Made by a program: the position numbers and the translations under genes. Source: a virus. From it: DNA of 64,000 bases. The stretch lies in IMG/VR virus record IMGVR_UViG_3300023109_001262, positions 38,274 to 102,273 of that record. One strand, written 5' to 3'. The notes below the pieces were generated by a model. That model did not search any database. It had not been told where the DNA came from and saw nothing but the letters and a program-made list of their open reading frames with translations. Shown in pieces: positions 27,435 through 35,976 of the stretch; position 1 is the stretch's first letter, and the number at the start of each line of letters is the position of its first letter.

Positions 27435-28867
27435 AATTCAAAACATCTCATAACAAGAAAATTGCATGTTGTATTGTAGACAGGCACAACGAATTACCAT
27501 CTACATGGGGAGTATCAATATCAAAAAATATTTCTGATTATATGATACATAGATTTGCTTTGTTTGATTTTGATATCTATATTAGTACAGACGAAGACGA
27601 TTTGTTGCGTACAGTATCTAAAAATGATTTTTATTCTCACGCAGTTGTTGTATCTACAGGTCTTTATTTTGGATTAAGTGATAGAATTTTTAATGCTATT
27701 GAAGAAAAATGTAAAGAAGATTTTTTTGTAGCAGGACATGTGTTACATAGAGGTTCCGAATCAGGGTTTTTTGCAAATAGTTATTATGAGTTACATCATC
27801 AGCTATATCTTATAAATTTAAAAGATTATAGAGATATCGGATGTCCGTCTGTAGGACAGCAATCTCTAGACGAAACCCATAAACAAATTGAGCCTATTCG
27901 AAGTAAGGAATACTTGTTTGATGATCACGAAGTTCCTGTGTGGATAAAACCTGGATCAGTTGAAAAAGAATATAAAGTAAAATTACATGGTTATAATATT
28001 ATAAGTAAAGGCTTAGAATATGATAAAAAATTTATTGATATAGGTAACAACATTAGAAATAATAAGCAATATTTCTATTATGAATGGGATCATGTATTTG
28101 TAAATCAACTACAGCAAGTTTATTATGATCACTTATTTGTAAACAACTTCTTTGCCAGTTGGAATAGTGATCAGCATAAAACAAATTTTAATTTCGAAGG
28201 ACCTGTTGAGCAATATGTTACAGTAGGTATAGGAGTATACTGGGTTACTAATTTATGCAATTTAGGAATAACAGAAAATACTAAAGTTATTTTTACTGAT
28301 ATAAACAATAATACATTAGACTTTATGAAAAAGTTAGTCGAAGAATGGGACGGAAATGATTATCATTTATTTTATAAAAATAATCTTCCTAGACTTCCTG
28401 CAGGGTTTGATAAAAACATTGACCAATATATTGATTACACAGAGCAAGAGTGGAATAAGTTTAAAGAACAATACCCAAATTGGTTAAAACTTTGGAACAA
28501 AGTTAAAAACTTAGAGTTTGATTATATTCTAATAGATTATATGGCAAAGTATGATTTAAACTGGCTCGATAATTCTAAAAAGACGTTTATAAATATAAGT
28601 GATGTATTCACACATAGTCCATATACACCTACACAAAGTTTTAAATATCGGGTAGGTTGCGAAAATAGATTAATTAAAAATCTTCAACAGTTTAATCCAG
28701 ATATACATTTACACATGACATCGCGAGCAACTGACGGGTTTGATGATTCGAAACGTATTATGAGCGGTCCTGTTAAGTCGTTTAGTTTGTCTAACATTAA
28801 TGATCTATTGCAGCCAACTTGGCATTCAACTACAGACGAATGGCGTGTTCTTAGACCTCTTGTCTAA
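27425..28867 (+). CDS. Two-part protein with a C-terminal methyltransferase-like domain
   Basis: 480 aa, family not recognised. The N-terminal half (about 1-200) has alternating hydrophobic strands and no clear motif. In the C-terminal half YVTVGIGVYWVTNL looks like motif I, VIFTDINNNTLDFM like the acidic end of strand 2, and FDYILIDYMAKY like the substrate-side motif IV of class I methyltransferases. Its stop overlaps the stop of the convergent gene in the four bases CTAA. Confidence 0.6.
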   Translation: MALKFKTSHNKKIACCIVDRHNELPSTWGVSISKNISDYMIHRFALFDFDIYISTDEDDLLRTVSKNDFYSHAVVVSTGLYFGLSDRIFNAIEEKCKEDFFVAGHVLHRGSESGFFANSYYELHHQLYLINLKDYRDIGCPSVGQQSLDETHKQIEPIRSKEYLFDDHEVPVWIKPGSVEKEYKVKLHGYNIISKGLEYDKKFIDIGNNIRNNKQYFYYEWDHVFVNQLQQVYYDHLFVNNFFASWNSDQHKTNFNFEGPVEQYVTVGIGVYWVTNLCNLGITENTKVIFTDINNNTLDFMKKLVEEWDGNDYHLFYKNNLPRLPAGFDKNIDQYIDYTEQEWNKFKEQYPNWLKLWNKVKNLEFDYILIDYMAKYDLNWLDNSKKTFINISDVFTHSPYTPTQSFKYRVGCENRLIKNLQQFNPDIHLHMTSRATDGFDDSKRIMSGPVKSFSLSNINDLLQPTWHSTTDEWRVLRPLV

Positions 28868-29520
28868 ACTCTTATTTCGTGAGTTTCGTAATGTCCTGTG
28901 GTTCCTGTTAATAATGCAGCAGTGTTAATAGCTTCTTTCCATTCATTAGTACTGTCGTGTCTAGCAACAATTAAATGATATCTATCTTCGTCGCTATGAT
29001 TATATACAGCATGTTCGTAACTAATGTTCATTGCATAGACTCCACCAGGCTCCATATAAAAAGTTTGCCCATCTCCCCAATGCCATAAACATTCCTTTGG
29101 ATTATTTAACGGTATATTAATATTTTCTAATATTTTGTAATTAGTATCGCTGTGTAATCCAATGAACCCACCAGCTTCGACAAGCATAAGTCTTACTCTG
29201 CCAAATCTATTACTAGGAAATTTATTCTGTAGCCAATTAATAATTGTCGGACATTCTGTAGCCGCCTTTGTCCAAACAAAATCTTTTGCGGCTTCGACAG
29301 CATTAGTATAACCGTAATCTTGCCAACTTTCGTGACGGTCTTCTGATAATCCGTACAGTGCTAAACTTTTCCAACCTGCATGAGTTTCGTCATCTCTATG
29401 GCTAGTAAACCTATTCTTAAGAGCAACAGCTTCTTTATGCATTTTCTCGTACGGAACAGGTATATCTAGTTTCAAATATTTTGCTTCTGAAAAATAATAA
29501 TCTTTATATAAATGTTGCAT
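28864..29520 (-). CDS. 2OG-Fe(II) oxygenase-like protein (Asp/Asn hydroxylase type)
   Basis: 218 aa from the ATG at 29520, which overlaps the upstream stop by 17 nt; a longer frame runs into the upstream gene without a better start. GLHSDTN gives H-x-D and HAVYNHSDEDRYHLIVARH the distal His and Arg. The N-P-x-E-C-x-W and MEPGGVYAMN boxes match aspartyl/asparaginyl hydroxylase-like proteins. Coupled to the TauD-like gene upstream. Confidence 0.8.
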   Translation of the reverse strand: MQHLYKDYYFSEAKYLKLDIPVPYEKMHKEAVALKNRFTSHRDDETHAGWKSLALYGLSEDRHESWQDYGYTNAVEAAKDFVWTKAATECPTIINWLQNKFPSNRFGRVRLMLVEAGGFIGLHSDTNYKILENINIPLNNPKECLWHWGDGQTFYMEPGGVYAMNISYEHAVYNHSDEDRYHLIVARHDSTNEWKEAINTAALLTGTTGHYETHEIRV

Positions 29521-30583
29521 CTGGTAACTTAAAGTTGTTAATCTCAGCAGTTCGAACAAAATCTGTAATTTCTTCAACATATTTTTGTGCATATTCTTTT
29601 TGAAAATAAGGTTGATATGCGCAGTCCTGTAACGTTGAATAGTCATGTTGTACTCGATGACATAGACGATCTTTAATGTCGCCTAGTCGTCTGTGTAGTG
29701 TAATAGAGTTATCAAACAGTAAAAAGTCACCGTCGTTTTTATACCAGTGATCGTATTGATATTTCTCTACAAACAGACCTTTATTAATTTCGTCAAATAC
29801 TTTATTGCTATCTTCTTTGCTCAGTCCTTTAATTCTATGCACAGTATTAATTGAATAATGTAATCCTTTAATGCCACCGGGACTTTGAATAACCATCGGT
29901 ATTTCAACATCGTCTTCTGGACACATATTAGCATGCATAACTTCGTCTTGTTCCATCCGTAGTCCAGGATTAATTTTCCCCGGTGTAAATCTATGCATAA
30001 GAATCATTTCGTCTAGTTCGCTTCTAAAACTTTCAGAAACATTTTCATAATAGTCAGTAGTAGTTAAGAACCCAGTAGAACTGCCTACAGTATTTTCGCT
30101 TGCAAGTAACGCAACACCAGGAGTAAAGGTAAGTGTACCACTTTCGTTTGAATGCCAAAGCAGCTCGCCTTCTGCAAACATGCCTAAAGGATTTCCGTTT
30201 TCGTCACGCTTACCAGTAACCCGCATTACATTTTTCCCGTCAACGCTTGTTTCTTGCATACGTGCAATATTAGTTAAACGTACTTTATCAATATCGTCAA
30301 CTGACGAATCATTAGCAAAAGCCATTCTAATAACTTGACTAAATGTTTTACCTGGATATTTTTTAAGGATGTTATAGCGAATGTTATAACGTGTGTCGCC
30401 CCACTTAGTACACCAGTCGGACTGATCTTCCCACTTTAAGTTACAATCTCTAATGATAGTAACAAGATTTTGCATATGAATTTTTCCAATTTCGAGCCAT
30501 TCTTCATCTGTTAAATTCTCAAAATTAACGCCGTCAATGAACACTCCGTAGTTTCCAAGGCCTGGAATTTTTGATATTTTCAT
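29504..30583 (-). CDS. TauD/TfdA-like dioxygenase with H-S-N instead of H-x-D
   Basis: 359 aa. The ATG at 30583 is preferred over the one at 30598 because GGAG precedes it by 6 nt. The C-terminal NSITLHRR and CHRVQHDY segments match the distal His and 2OG-binding Arg region of the TauD family. The first metal motif reads LLWHSNES (H144, N146), where most members have Asp two residues after the His; E147 is adjacent and might substitute. Activity is therefore uncertain. A late-type AATAAATA lies upstream. Confidence 0.78.
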   Translation of the reverse strand: MKISKIPGLGNYGVFIDGVNFENLTDEEWLEIGKIHMQNLVTIIRDCNLKWEDQSDWCTKWGDTRYNIRYNILKKYPGKTFSQVIRMAFANDSSVDDIDKVRLTNIARMQETSVDGKNVMRVTGKRDENGNPLGMFAEGELLWHSNESGTLTFTPGVALLASENTVGSSTGFLTTTDYYENVSESFRSELDEMILMHRFTPGKINPGLRMEQDEVMHANMCPEDDVEIPMVIQSPGGIKGLHYSINTVHRIKGLSKEDSNKVFDEINKGLFVEKYQYDHWYKNDGDFLLFDNSITLHRRLGDIKDRLCHRVQHDYSTLQDCAYQPYFQKEYAQKYVEEITDFVRTAEINNFKLPDATFI

Positions 30584-30614
30584 TTTATCTCCATTCATTA
30601 TAAGTCATTCTATA

Positions 30615-30622
30615 TATTTATT
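30615..30622 (-). promoter_or_regulatory. T4-type late promoter for 29504-30583
   Basis: AATAAATA on the minus strand, 31 nt upstream of the ATG at 30583, which has its own GGAG. It lies back to back with the plus-strand element at 30625. Confidence 0.5.
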
Positions 30623-30624
30623 AA

Positions 30625-30632
30625 GGTAAATA
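30625..30632 (+). promoter_or_regulatory. T4-type late promoter for the desaturase gene
   Basis: GGTAAATA followed after 5 nt by the ATG at 30638. The sequence TAAATATTTGTATG is nearly the same as TAAATATTTCTATG at 20286-20299, again predicting a leaderless message. Confidence 0.5.
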
Positions 30633-30637
30633 TTTGT

Positions 30638-31504
30638 ATGGACAATCTTGAAATTTATCAACGTAACAAATATCAAATTGCATATAGACTTTTACTTGTA
30701 TTCGGTATGATAGGTGCTGGAGCATTCGTTTTTTATAGCATACTTTTAGATTTTTCTAACCAATGGTATTGGTTAATTATTGCGTTAGTTTATGCAATAA
30801 CTGTAGAAGAAACTTTTGCACATAGAATATGTGCTCATAATGTTTTTAAAATAAACACTAAATCTTGGACATATAAAACTTTAACATGGTTGAATAGTGT
30901 AAATCAGTCACACGGGCCTGTAAGATATCTCTGTATGTGGCACCCTGCACATCATATGTATTCTGATCAAGGGAAAGCAGATAATGTAAACTGGAAAGAA
31001 TTCTGGTACGGTTCTGCAAGTACATTACCTTTAGAATTTTTATGTGACTTCCAAATACCTAAGCCAGAAAAAGTTATTGATAACGGATACAGACAGTGCT
31101 CTAATATTATCGATGATCCTTTTACAAGATTTTGCGAAAAGTATTCTTTAATAATTAGTACATGCACTATAGCAGTTCTTATTTTAGTTGCACCTATAAT
31201 ATTATTTAACGTAATATTTTTAGGAAGATTTATTATGATGTTAGGAATGATGGCAGCTGGAATAGCACATTTAAAAGACTTTCCTTTAACTTACCGCTTA
31301 AAAGATACCAATGACGATTCTAACAACAATTTAATATTACATTATTTGTTCTTAGGAGTGTTCAGTGGCTTACTACAAAATAATCATCACAGTTCGCCTA
31401 AAGCAATAAATTTAGGTTTTAAATGGTGGGAAGTTGACACTAGCGCACCAATAGCATATATCCTTAAATTTTTAATGGAAGACCGACAACCTTCAAACGC
31501 ATAA
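30638..31504 (+). CDS. Membrane fatty acid desaturase-like protein
   Basis: 288 aa. Three histidine boxes of the acyl-CoA/acyl-lipid desaturase group are visible: HRICAH, HPAHH and NNHHS. They lie between hydrophobic stretches (about residues 15-50 and 170-205), consistent with an integral membrane di-iron enzyme. Such enzymes put double bonds into acyl chains with O2. Single gene start with no ribosome-binding site, directly behind a late promoter. It may alter host membrane lipids during infection or supply an unsaturated chain to the island's pathway. Confidence 0.85.
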   Translation: MDNLEIYQRNKYQIAYRLLLVFGMIGAGAFVFYSILLDFSNQWYWLIIALVYAITVEETFAHRICAHNVFKINTKSWTYKTLTWLNSVNQSHGPVRYLCMWHPAHHMYSDQGKADNVNWKEFWYGSASTLPLEFLCDFQIPKPEKVIDNGYRQCSNIIDDPFTRFCEKYSLIISTCTIAVLILVAPIILFNVIFLGRFIMMLGMMAAGIAHLKDFPLTYRLKDTNDDSNNNLILHYLFLGVFSGLLQNNHHSSPKAINLGFKWWEVDTSAPIAYILKFLMEDRQPSNA

Positions 31505-31507
31505 ATA
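31500..31507 (+). promoter_or_regulatory. T4-type late promoter for 31532-32780
   Basis: CATAAATA, 24 nt upstream of the ATG at 31532, with GGAG in between. It overlaps the end of the desaturase gene. Confidence 0.55.
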
Positions 31508-31531
31508 CAATATAAAATTTGGAGTACTCAT

Positions 31532-32455
31532 ATGAAACTTTTAGACACTATTAAAAAACTAATTTATCTTGCACCATGCAGATGCGGCAGAACTTATTAT
31601 CATTGTAATATTCAACCTTCAGCTGATAATATAAAATTAACATTTACACCAACTAACAAATATCTTTTTATTGATCCTAGAAGAGAAGATGAAGAATTTA
31701 TGCCTGAAAGATTTCATGCATTTGAAAAGGCAGAACATATTGGTATTGCTATAGGTCAAATAGAATTTTTCTTAAAAAGCAAAGGAATCGAGTACAGTGT
31801 CGACGGAGATTCAGTTGTTGAGTTAGTAATTAATAGTGCTAATATAGATTCAAATGACGATCTAAGCGTATATGCAACACACAAACATGCACATCGAAGC
31901 TTTGACATGGATCAAAAAGTTGATGCTAATACACTAGATGTTCTTGAAAACAAGATTGATACATTCCTTAGTTCTTATAACGGACATAAAATACTTGTAG
32001 ACGATCCTGCTGTTGTTAAAAAATTAAGAGCGTTAGCAGTATATTGGGAGTCTTCGGGCGATATGTGCGACGGTGCACCACAAATGAAAGCTCCACTAAT
32101 ACTAAGTGTTCCTCCAAAAGAATACGATTTAATACATTATTTACATATGGGTAGATTATATGCTGATATTGCTCTTACAGCAATTAGTGCAGGTTACCAA
32201 TTTGCATACAGCAATACATTTAATTATCCTGATCCAAGAGTAAAAAGAGTACAAGAACATTTATTTCTCGACTACGATGCATACACAGTCGATACAGTTG
32301 TACCTAGATCTTTCATGTGTATAGGCAAAGCATTAGATCCTAATAAGCCATATAACTGGGTAGCAGAAGAAAACATATATAACGACGACATTCAACCTAG
32401 TTGCATACTTGTAACTAAAGAATTTGTACAAGTTAAGGAACTTGAGGTTGTTTGA
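31532..32455 (+). CDS. Unknown protein, possibly nitroreductase-like
   Basis: 307 aa. An N-terminal APCRCGRT is followed by IGIAIGQIEFFLKSKGI and, later, LYADIALTAISAGYQFAY and FMCIGKALDP, an order that recalls the FMN-dependent nitroreductase fold. Key FMN-binding residues cannot be confirmed by eye, so the assignment is weak. Good ribosome-binding site and late promoter. The stop overlaps the next start by 8 nt. Confidence 0.7.
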   Translation: MKLLDTIKKLIYLAPCRCGRTYYHCNIQPSADNIKLTFTPTNKYLFIDPRREDEEFMPERFHAFEKAEHIGIAIGQIEFFLKSKGIEYSVDGDSVVELVINSANIDSNDDLSVYATHKHAHRSFDMDQKVDANTLDVLENKIDTFLSSYNGHKILVDDPAVVKKLRALAVYWESSGDMCDGAPQMKAPLILSVPPKEYDLIHYLHMGRLYADIALTAISAGYQFAYSNTFNYPDPRVKRVQEHLFLDYDAYTVDTVVPRSFMCIGKALDPNKPYNWVAEENIYNDDIQPSCILVTKEFVQVKELEVV

Positions 32456-32780
32456 AGTAAAAGTTAAATTTCAACGGAACTCTACTGATCAACGTTGGTG
32501 GCACAGTGACGAAGATATTTTTGATTACATCCAAGAAGAATATGTTGACACAGGAAAAATTTTAGAGCAATCGATTATAATATCAGAAGATATGTATAAA
32601 AAGGAACATACTATTGTTTTTGATTGCGAAGAGTCTTTTAACGAATGGCTTACTGACGAAGTCTTAGTGTACGAAAGACAACGTATGCGCAGATATCATA
32701 ATATAAGTAGGATAGCACATTCTATAAACGCTTATGATGTAAAAGTTACGAAAGACTTGTATTCAGTATACGAGCATTAA
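32448..32780 (+). CDS. Unknown small acidic protein (TTG start likely)
   Basis: 110 aa from the TTG at 32448, preceded by AAGGA; an upstream in-frame TTG at 32424 is less likely. The 8-nt overlap with the previous stop (TTGTTTGA) copies other junctions. No family recognised. The sequence is rich in Glu, Asp and Tyr and ends the plus-strand block. Confidence 0.6.
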   Translation: MFEVKVKFQRNSTDQRWWHSDEDIFDYIQEEYVDTGKILEQSIIISEDMYKKEHTIVFDCEESFNEWLTDEVLVYERQRMRRYHNISRIAHSINAYDVKVTKDLYSVYEH

Positions 32781-32786
32781 TATACA

Positions 32787-33329
32787 TTATTTTTTAGCAA
32801 GCCAATACTTTTTTAATTCTTCTGAAGTATTATCTATGTATAGATACGGAATTTCAACTTTACTTTCTATAAGCCACTTAATAGTAGTTACTACATCTAC
32901 AGGGTCTAAGCGCATATAATCTTTATTTGTACTTTTTAAACCTCCCACAGTTATGTGTGTAGTTTTTAAAGTTTCTGAATTTAATAGTAAACTTAAATCT
33001 TTAAGTTCTTTTTTAATCTTGGCCGCCGGCGGATCAATCCAACTCCATTGGTCAAATTCTAATATACTTCCGATATTAAAAATTTTTCCCTTACTAAGTT
33101 TGTTTGCAGCAATCTTTAGTAGTGTAAGTTGTCCGTCTGGTATTAACTGTGAATGATTTATAAACACATCAAACGTGTGAATAATGGAAGAAAATTTTTC
33201 TAAGCCTTCAGGTGATAATAAATCATAACCTGAAGATCTAGAAATAAACTTTGTGTTTGGATAAACTTCTTTAAATTCTTTTGCTATACCGTTATCATTA
33301 GGATTGCCGGTACACAGTATCCTAAGCAT
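32787..33329 (-). CDS. Short-chain dehydrogenase-like Rossmann protein
   Basis: 180 aa. The N-terminus ILCTGNPNDNGIAKEF resembles the TGxxxGIG nucleotide loop of the SDR family; FINHSQLIPDGQ and IFNIGSILEFDQ resemble strands 4 and 5. The usual YxxxK is not clear, so catalytic competence is doubtful. It follows the tail-fibre-like gene by 3 nt and may be cotranscribed with it. Confidence 0.6.
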   Translation of the reverse strand: MLRILCTGNPNDNGIAKEFKEVYPNTKFISRSSGYDLLSPEGLEKFSSIIHTFDVFINHSQLIPDGQLTLLKIAANKLSKGKIFNIGSILEFDQWSWIDPPAAKIKKELKDLSLLLNSETLKTTHITVGGLKSTNKDYMRLDPVDVVTTIKWLIESKVEIPYLYIDNTSEELKKYWLAKK

Positions 33330-33332
33330 CTA

Positions 33333-34739
33333 TTAGCCTAGTACTACCCAGCTTGTTCCGTTCCACCCTTTAAATTCGTTTGTAGTGCTATCAAACACAA
33401 TCGAACCTGGACCTACATCGGCACCGGTTGGAATATCTCCTGTAGCGTAAGAACCTGATTTTAGCACCGGAGCAGTAAAAGTTCCTAGCCCGCCGTCCAT
33501 TATAAACTGTGTTGGAAATGTACTGTTATTGCTACCTACAAAATATGTTAGTGAAGCGCCTGGAAAGCCTTCGTTAAAATCAGCATCTGATTTCCATGCT
33601 GCCAATGCGTTAACAGCATTAACATATCCAGTAGTTCTATAACCGTCAATAGCAAAGCCGCCTAGAACATCGCCAGCAGTTGTATCTGCTTTATTATCTA
33701 AATCAGTTCCCTTATATGCTCTAAAAGGAACAACAGAAAGACGATTAAAAGTACCATCTGTTATGCCTTCAAACGTGATGCGTTCTTGTTCTGTGTCATT
33801 AAAAGCAAGTCTAGTAGTATTATCACTAAATCCAGTACCATCTCTAGAAGTTATTTCATTTATTCTTGCCAAATTAGCAGTAACATTTTGATTAATACCG
33901 TCAATTATTACACTACTGTCATCACTAAACACACTACCAGTAAGATCGCCAGTAACTTGGCCTCTAACATTTCCGAGTAAGTCGCCTTCTATGTTACCAA
34001 CAAATCCAGTAAATGATTCAATTCTGTTAGCACTAATATCTTGTCTTGGAATGAGATTGTCCTGGCCAATTGCGACACCGTCTATTGAACCACCTGTAAT
34101 CGTTACAGTTCCGATTGTAGCAGTACCAAGATTTGATACACCTAAAGATGTAATGTTGCCGGTTACATTACCGGTTACATTGCCAGTTAAAGCACCAGTT
34201 ATATCAGTAGCATTAACAGTTCCTACAGTCAGCACATTGGATAAGTTATTATAAATTACAGTACTATCACTTCCGATAATATTAGTAACTGCAATACTGT
34301 CTGCAGATAGTTGTCCAGTTATTTCTGCACCTTCTGCGTGTAATGTATTCCATCTACGTAACCCTGTACCTAAGTCATAACCGCCGTCGATAGCAGGTTT
34401 AAGAGACGAATTAATTACACCGTTAACATTAATAATGTCTGATGCATCGTCGCCTAAGCCAATATTTCCAGTTGCATTTATTGTGCCGTCAATATTAATA
34501 TTGCCGATGCCTGTAATATTATTATTATTGAGATCTAAGTCTCCACCTAGTTGCGGAGTAGTATCTCCTACTAGTTCAGTAAATTGATCTGCTGCTGTAG
34601 GTCCTACTAAGACCCCTCCTGCTGTAGAACCATCTCCAACGTATAATTTTTTGGTATCGGTAGCATATACTAACTCGCCCTGAAGCGGAGTTATTATTTG
34701 TCTTTCTGCATCTGTACCACGTCTTAATCGTAAAGCCAT
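33333..34739 (-). CDS. Tail-fibre-like protein with an Mtd-type N-terminal domain
   Basis: 468 aa. The opening MALRLRRGTDAERQIITP and KKLYVGDGST match the Mtd N-terminal domain found at the virion-attached end of many phage fibres. The middle has repeated TGNV and TGNITS turns and an I-N-x-x-G-x-I pattern typical of beta-helical fibre shafts. The C-terminus ends GWNGTSWVVLG, common in fibre tips. It likely contributes to host adsorption. Late promoter and AGGAG site lie upstream. Confidence 0.82.
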   Translation of the reverse strand: MALRLRRGTDAERQIITPLQGELVYATDTKKLYVGDGSTAGGVLVGPTAADQFTELVGDTTPQLGGDLDLNNNNITGIGNINIDGTINATGNIGLGDDASDIINVNGVINSSLKPAIDGGYDLGTGLRRWNTLHAEGAEITGQLSADSIAVTNIIGSDSTVIYNNLSNVLTVGTVNATDITGALTGNVTGNVTGNITSLGVSNLGTATIGTVTITGGSIDGVAIGQDNLIPRQDISANRIESFTGFVGNIEGDLLGNVRGQVTGDLTGSVFSDDSSVIIDGINQNVTANLARINEITSRDGTGFSDNTTRLAFNDTEQERITFEGITDGTFNRLSVVPFRAYKGTDLDNKADTTAGDVLGGFAIDGYRTTGYVNAVNALAAWKSDADFNEGFPGASLTYFVGSNNSTFPTQFIMDGGLGTFTAPVLKSGSYATGDIPTGADVGPGSIVFDSTTNEFKGWNGTSWVVLG

Positions 34740-34770
34740 GTATGAAAACTCCTAGAATAACTGTTATATG

Positions 34771-34778
34771 TATTTATG
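34771..34778 (-). promoter_or_regulatory. T4-type late promoter for the fibre gene
   Basis: CATAAATA on the minus strand, 31 nt before the ATG at 34739, with AGGAG in the leader. Confidence 0.6.
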
Positions 34779-34786
34779 TCTATCTA

Positions 34787-35107
34787 TTACTTTCTTTTCT
34801 TTAAGAAGTATTTTGTTCTTTTAGTAATATCTTCTTTAAGTTTAACAGTGTTTAGTCTAAAATCAACATTTATAATGTAGTCATCGTACTCTTCAAATAA
34901 AGCTTCTAACGTGTCTTCTAAAGAGTCGGCACCGTTCTTTTCCATTGACTTTTCTAAGTCAATGTCCCAAACTTTTCCGTCTTCAAAGTAAACACGTATA
35001 GAATCTAAATACTCTAACGGCACAACTTTAACATCGAGATCGCCGAATATTTCAGGCCAATGTTCTACAACTTCCGGCGGTAACTGATTATCAGATTTTT
35101 TACCCAC
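34787..35107 (-). CDS. Conserved-looking unknown acidic protein
   Basis: 106 aa. PPEVVEHWPEIFGDLDV and FEDGKVWDID are the most distinctive segments; no domain assigned. Overlaps the upstream gene by 8 nt, inside the late block, so it may be a minor virion or assembly protein. Confidence 0.7.
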   Translation of the reverse strand: MGKKSDNQLPPEVVEHWPEIFGDLDVKVVPLEYLDSIRVYFEDGKVWDIDLEKSMEKNGADSLEDTLEALFEEYDDYIINVDFRLNTVKLKEDITKRTKYFLKKRK

Positions 35108-35705
35108 TTACTTCGGACTTCGTTTTAGCTTTCTTTTTAGTCGGAACAAGTTCCTCAGCTTGCTTACGGAGCGATTGTGCTTCTTTAAACAATGCATCTG
35201 CTTGCGAACGATATTGTGCCGCTAATGATTCGTCAGTTAACACATCGTCAGTTGCAGGCTCTATATATGCATCAGCAGGGTTTTGTGTTGTCTGAGTCTC
35301 AGGCGTCTGTCTGCCGCCTTCAGGCTGAAGAGCTAAATCTTCTACTGTAACTCCCTTTTGTTGTGCAATAATTTTATTAAGTTCCGCAAGATTAATAGTT
35401 GTCTTATTATCAGGTTGCATTTCAACTTCACTAGATGCAACTTTTAATAGCTTTCCTGTGGTATGAAATCCTGCAAGCATATTACGACCGTCTGGTAGTT
35501 GTGTTCTAGACATTGCTTCTGCTAATTCATAAGCACTTTGTCCAGCATCGGACTCGACTAATTTAATTAAAGAATCGTGTTCGTCTGCCATTAAGTTTTC
35601 TGTTGTTACTATTAGTGCATTATCTGCTTCTCCAGGAACTACTCTATATGCAACAATTACTTTTCGTTGATTTCTTACTAATCGACCTACATGTTTAATA
35701 GCCAT
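35100..35705 (-). CDS. Unknown protein in the late block
   Basis: 201 aa. The first 100 residues are compact (RKVIVAYRVVPGEADNALIV, LAGFHTTGKLLK). The C-terminal third is Gln/Thr/Pro-rich and then Lys-rich (KKKAKTKSE), suggesting a flexible, possibly nucleic-acid-binding tail. No family recognised. One nt downstream of the preceding small gene. Confidence 0.72.
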   Translation of the reverse strand: MAIKHVGRLVRNQRKVIVAYRVVPGEADNALIVTTENLMADEHDSLIKLVESDAGQSAYELAEAMSRTQLPDGRNMLAGFHTTGKLLKVASSEVEMQPDNKTTINLAELNKIIAQQKGVTVEDLALQPEGGRQTPETQTTQNPADAYIEPATDDVLTDESLAAQYRSQADALFKEAQSLRKQAEELVPTKKKAKTKSEVSG

Positions 35706-35706
35706 A

Positions 35707-35934
35707 TTATGCTCCTTGCTCTGCCTCAGCAGACTGCTGAACTGCGGTTAAAAACGCTTCTAATTTTGAATACGTTTGTCCAACAGTTACCATTTCGTTT
35801 GGTTTAAATGCTCCGCGTTGGCTAGCAACGTCGATAATTTGTTTAAGTGCTGATAAGTCTTGAACAGTTAAATCGACTGGGTTTGCTTGGGCTTCTGCAG
35901 GCTGCTCAGTTGGTTGAGTATTTTCTTCGCTCAT
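35707..35934 (-). CDS. Small unknown late protein
   Basis: 75 aa, with a Gln/Pro/Glu-rich first 20 residues followed by predicted helices (DLSALKQIIDVASQRG). Preceded by AGGAG and a GTAAATA late element. It opens the minus-strand run that ends with the fibre gene. Confidence 0.72.
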   Translation of the reverse strand: MSEENTQPTEQPAEAQANPVDLTVQDLSALKQIIDVASQRGAFKPNEMVTVGQTYSKLEAFLTAVQQSAEAEQGA

Positions 35935-35968
35935 TTTAATCTCCTGTTATGAATGTGCATTGTTAATG

Positions 35969-35976
35969 TATTTACG
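35969..35976 (-). promoter_or_regulatory. Late-type promoter for 35707-35934
   Basis: CGTAAATA on the minus strand, 34 nt before the start, overlapping the end of the 35972 gene. One base from the ATAAATA core. Confidence 0.4.
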
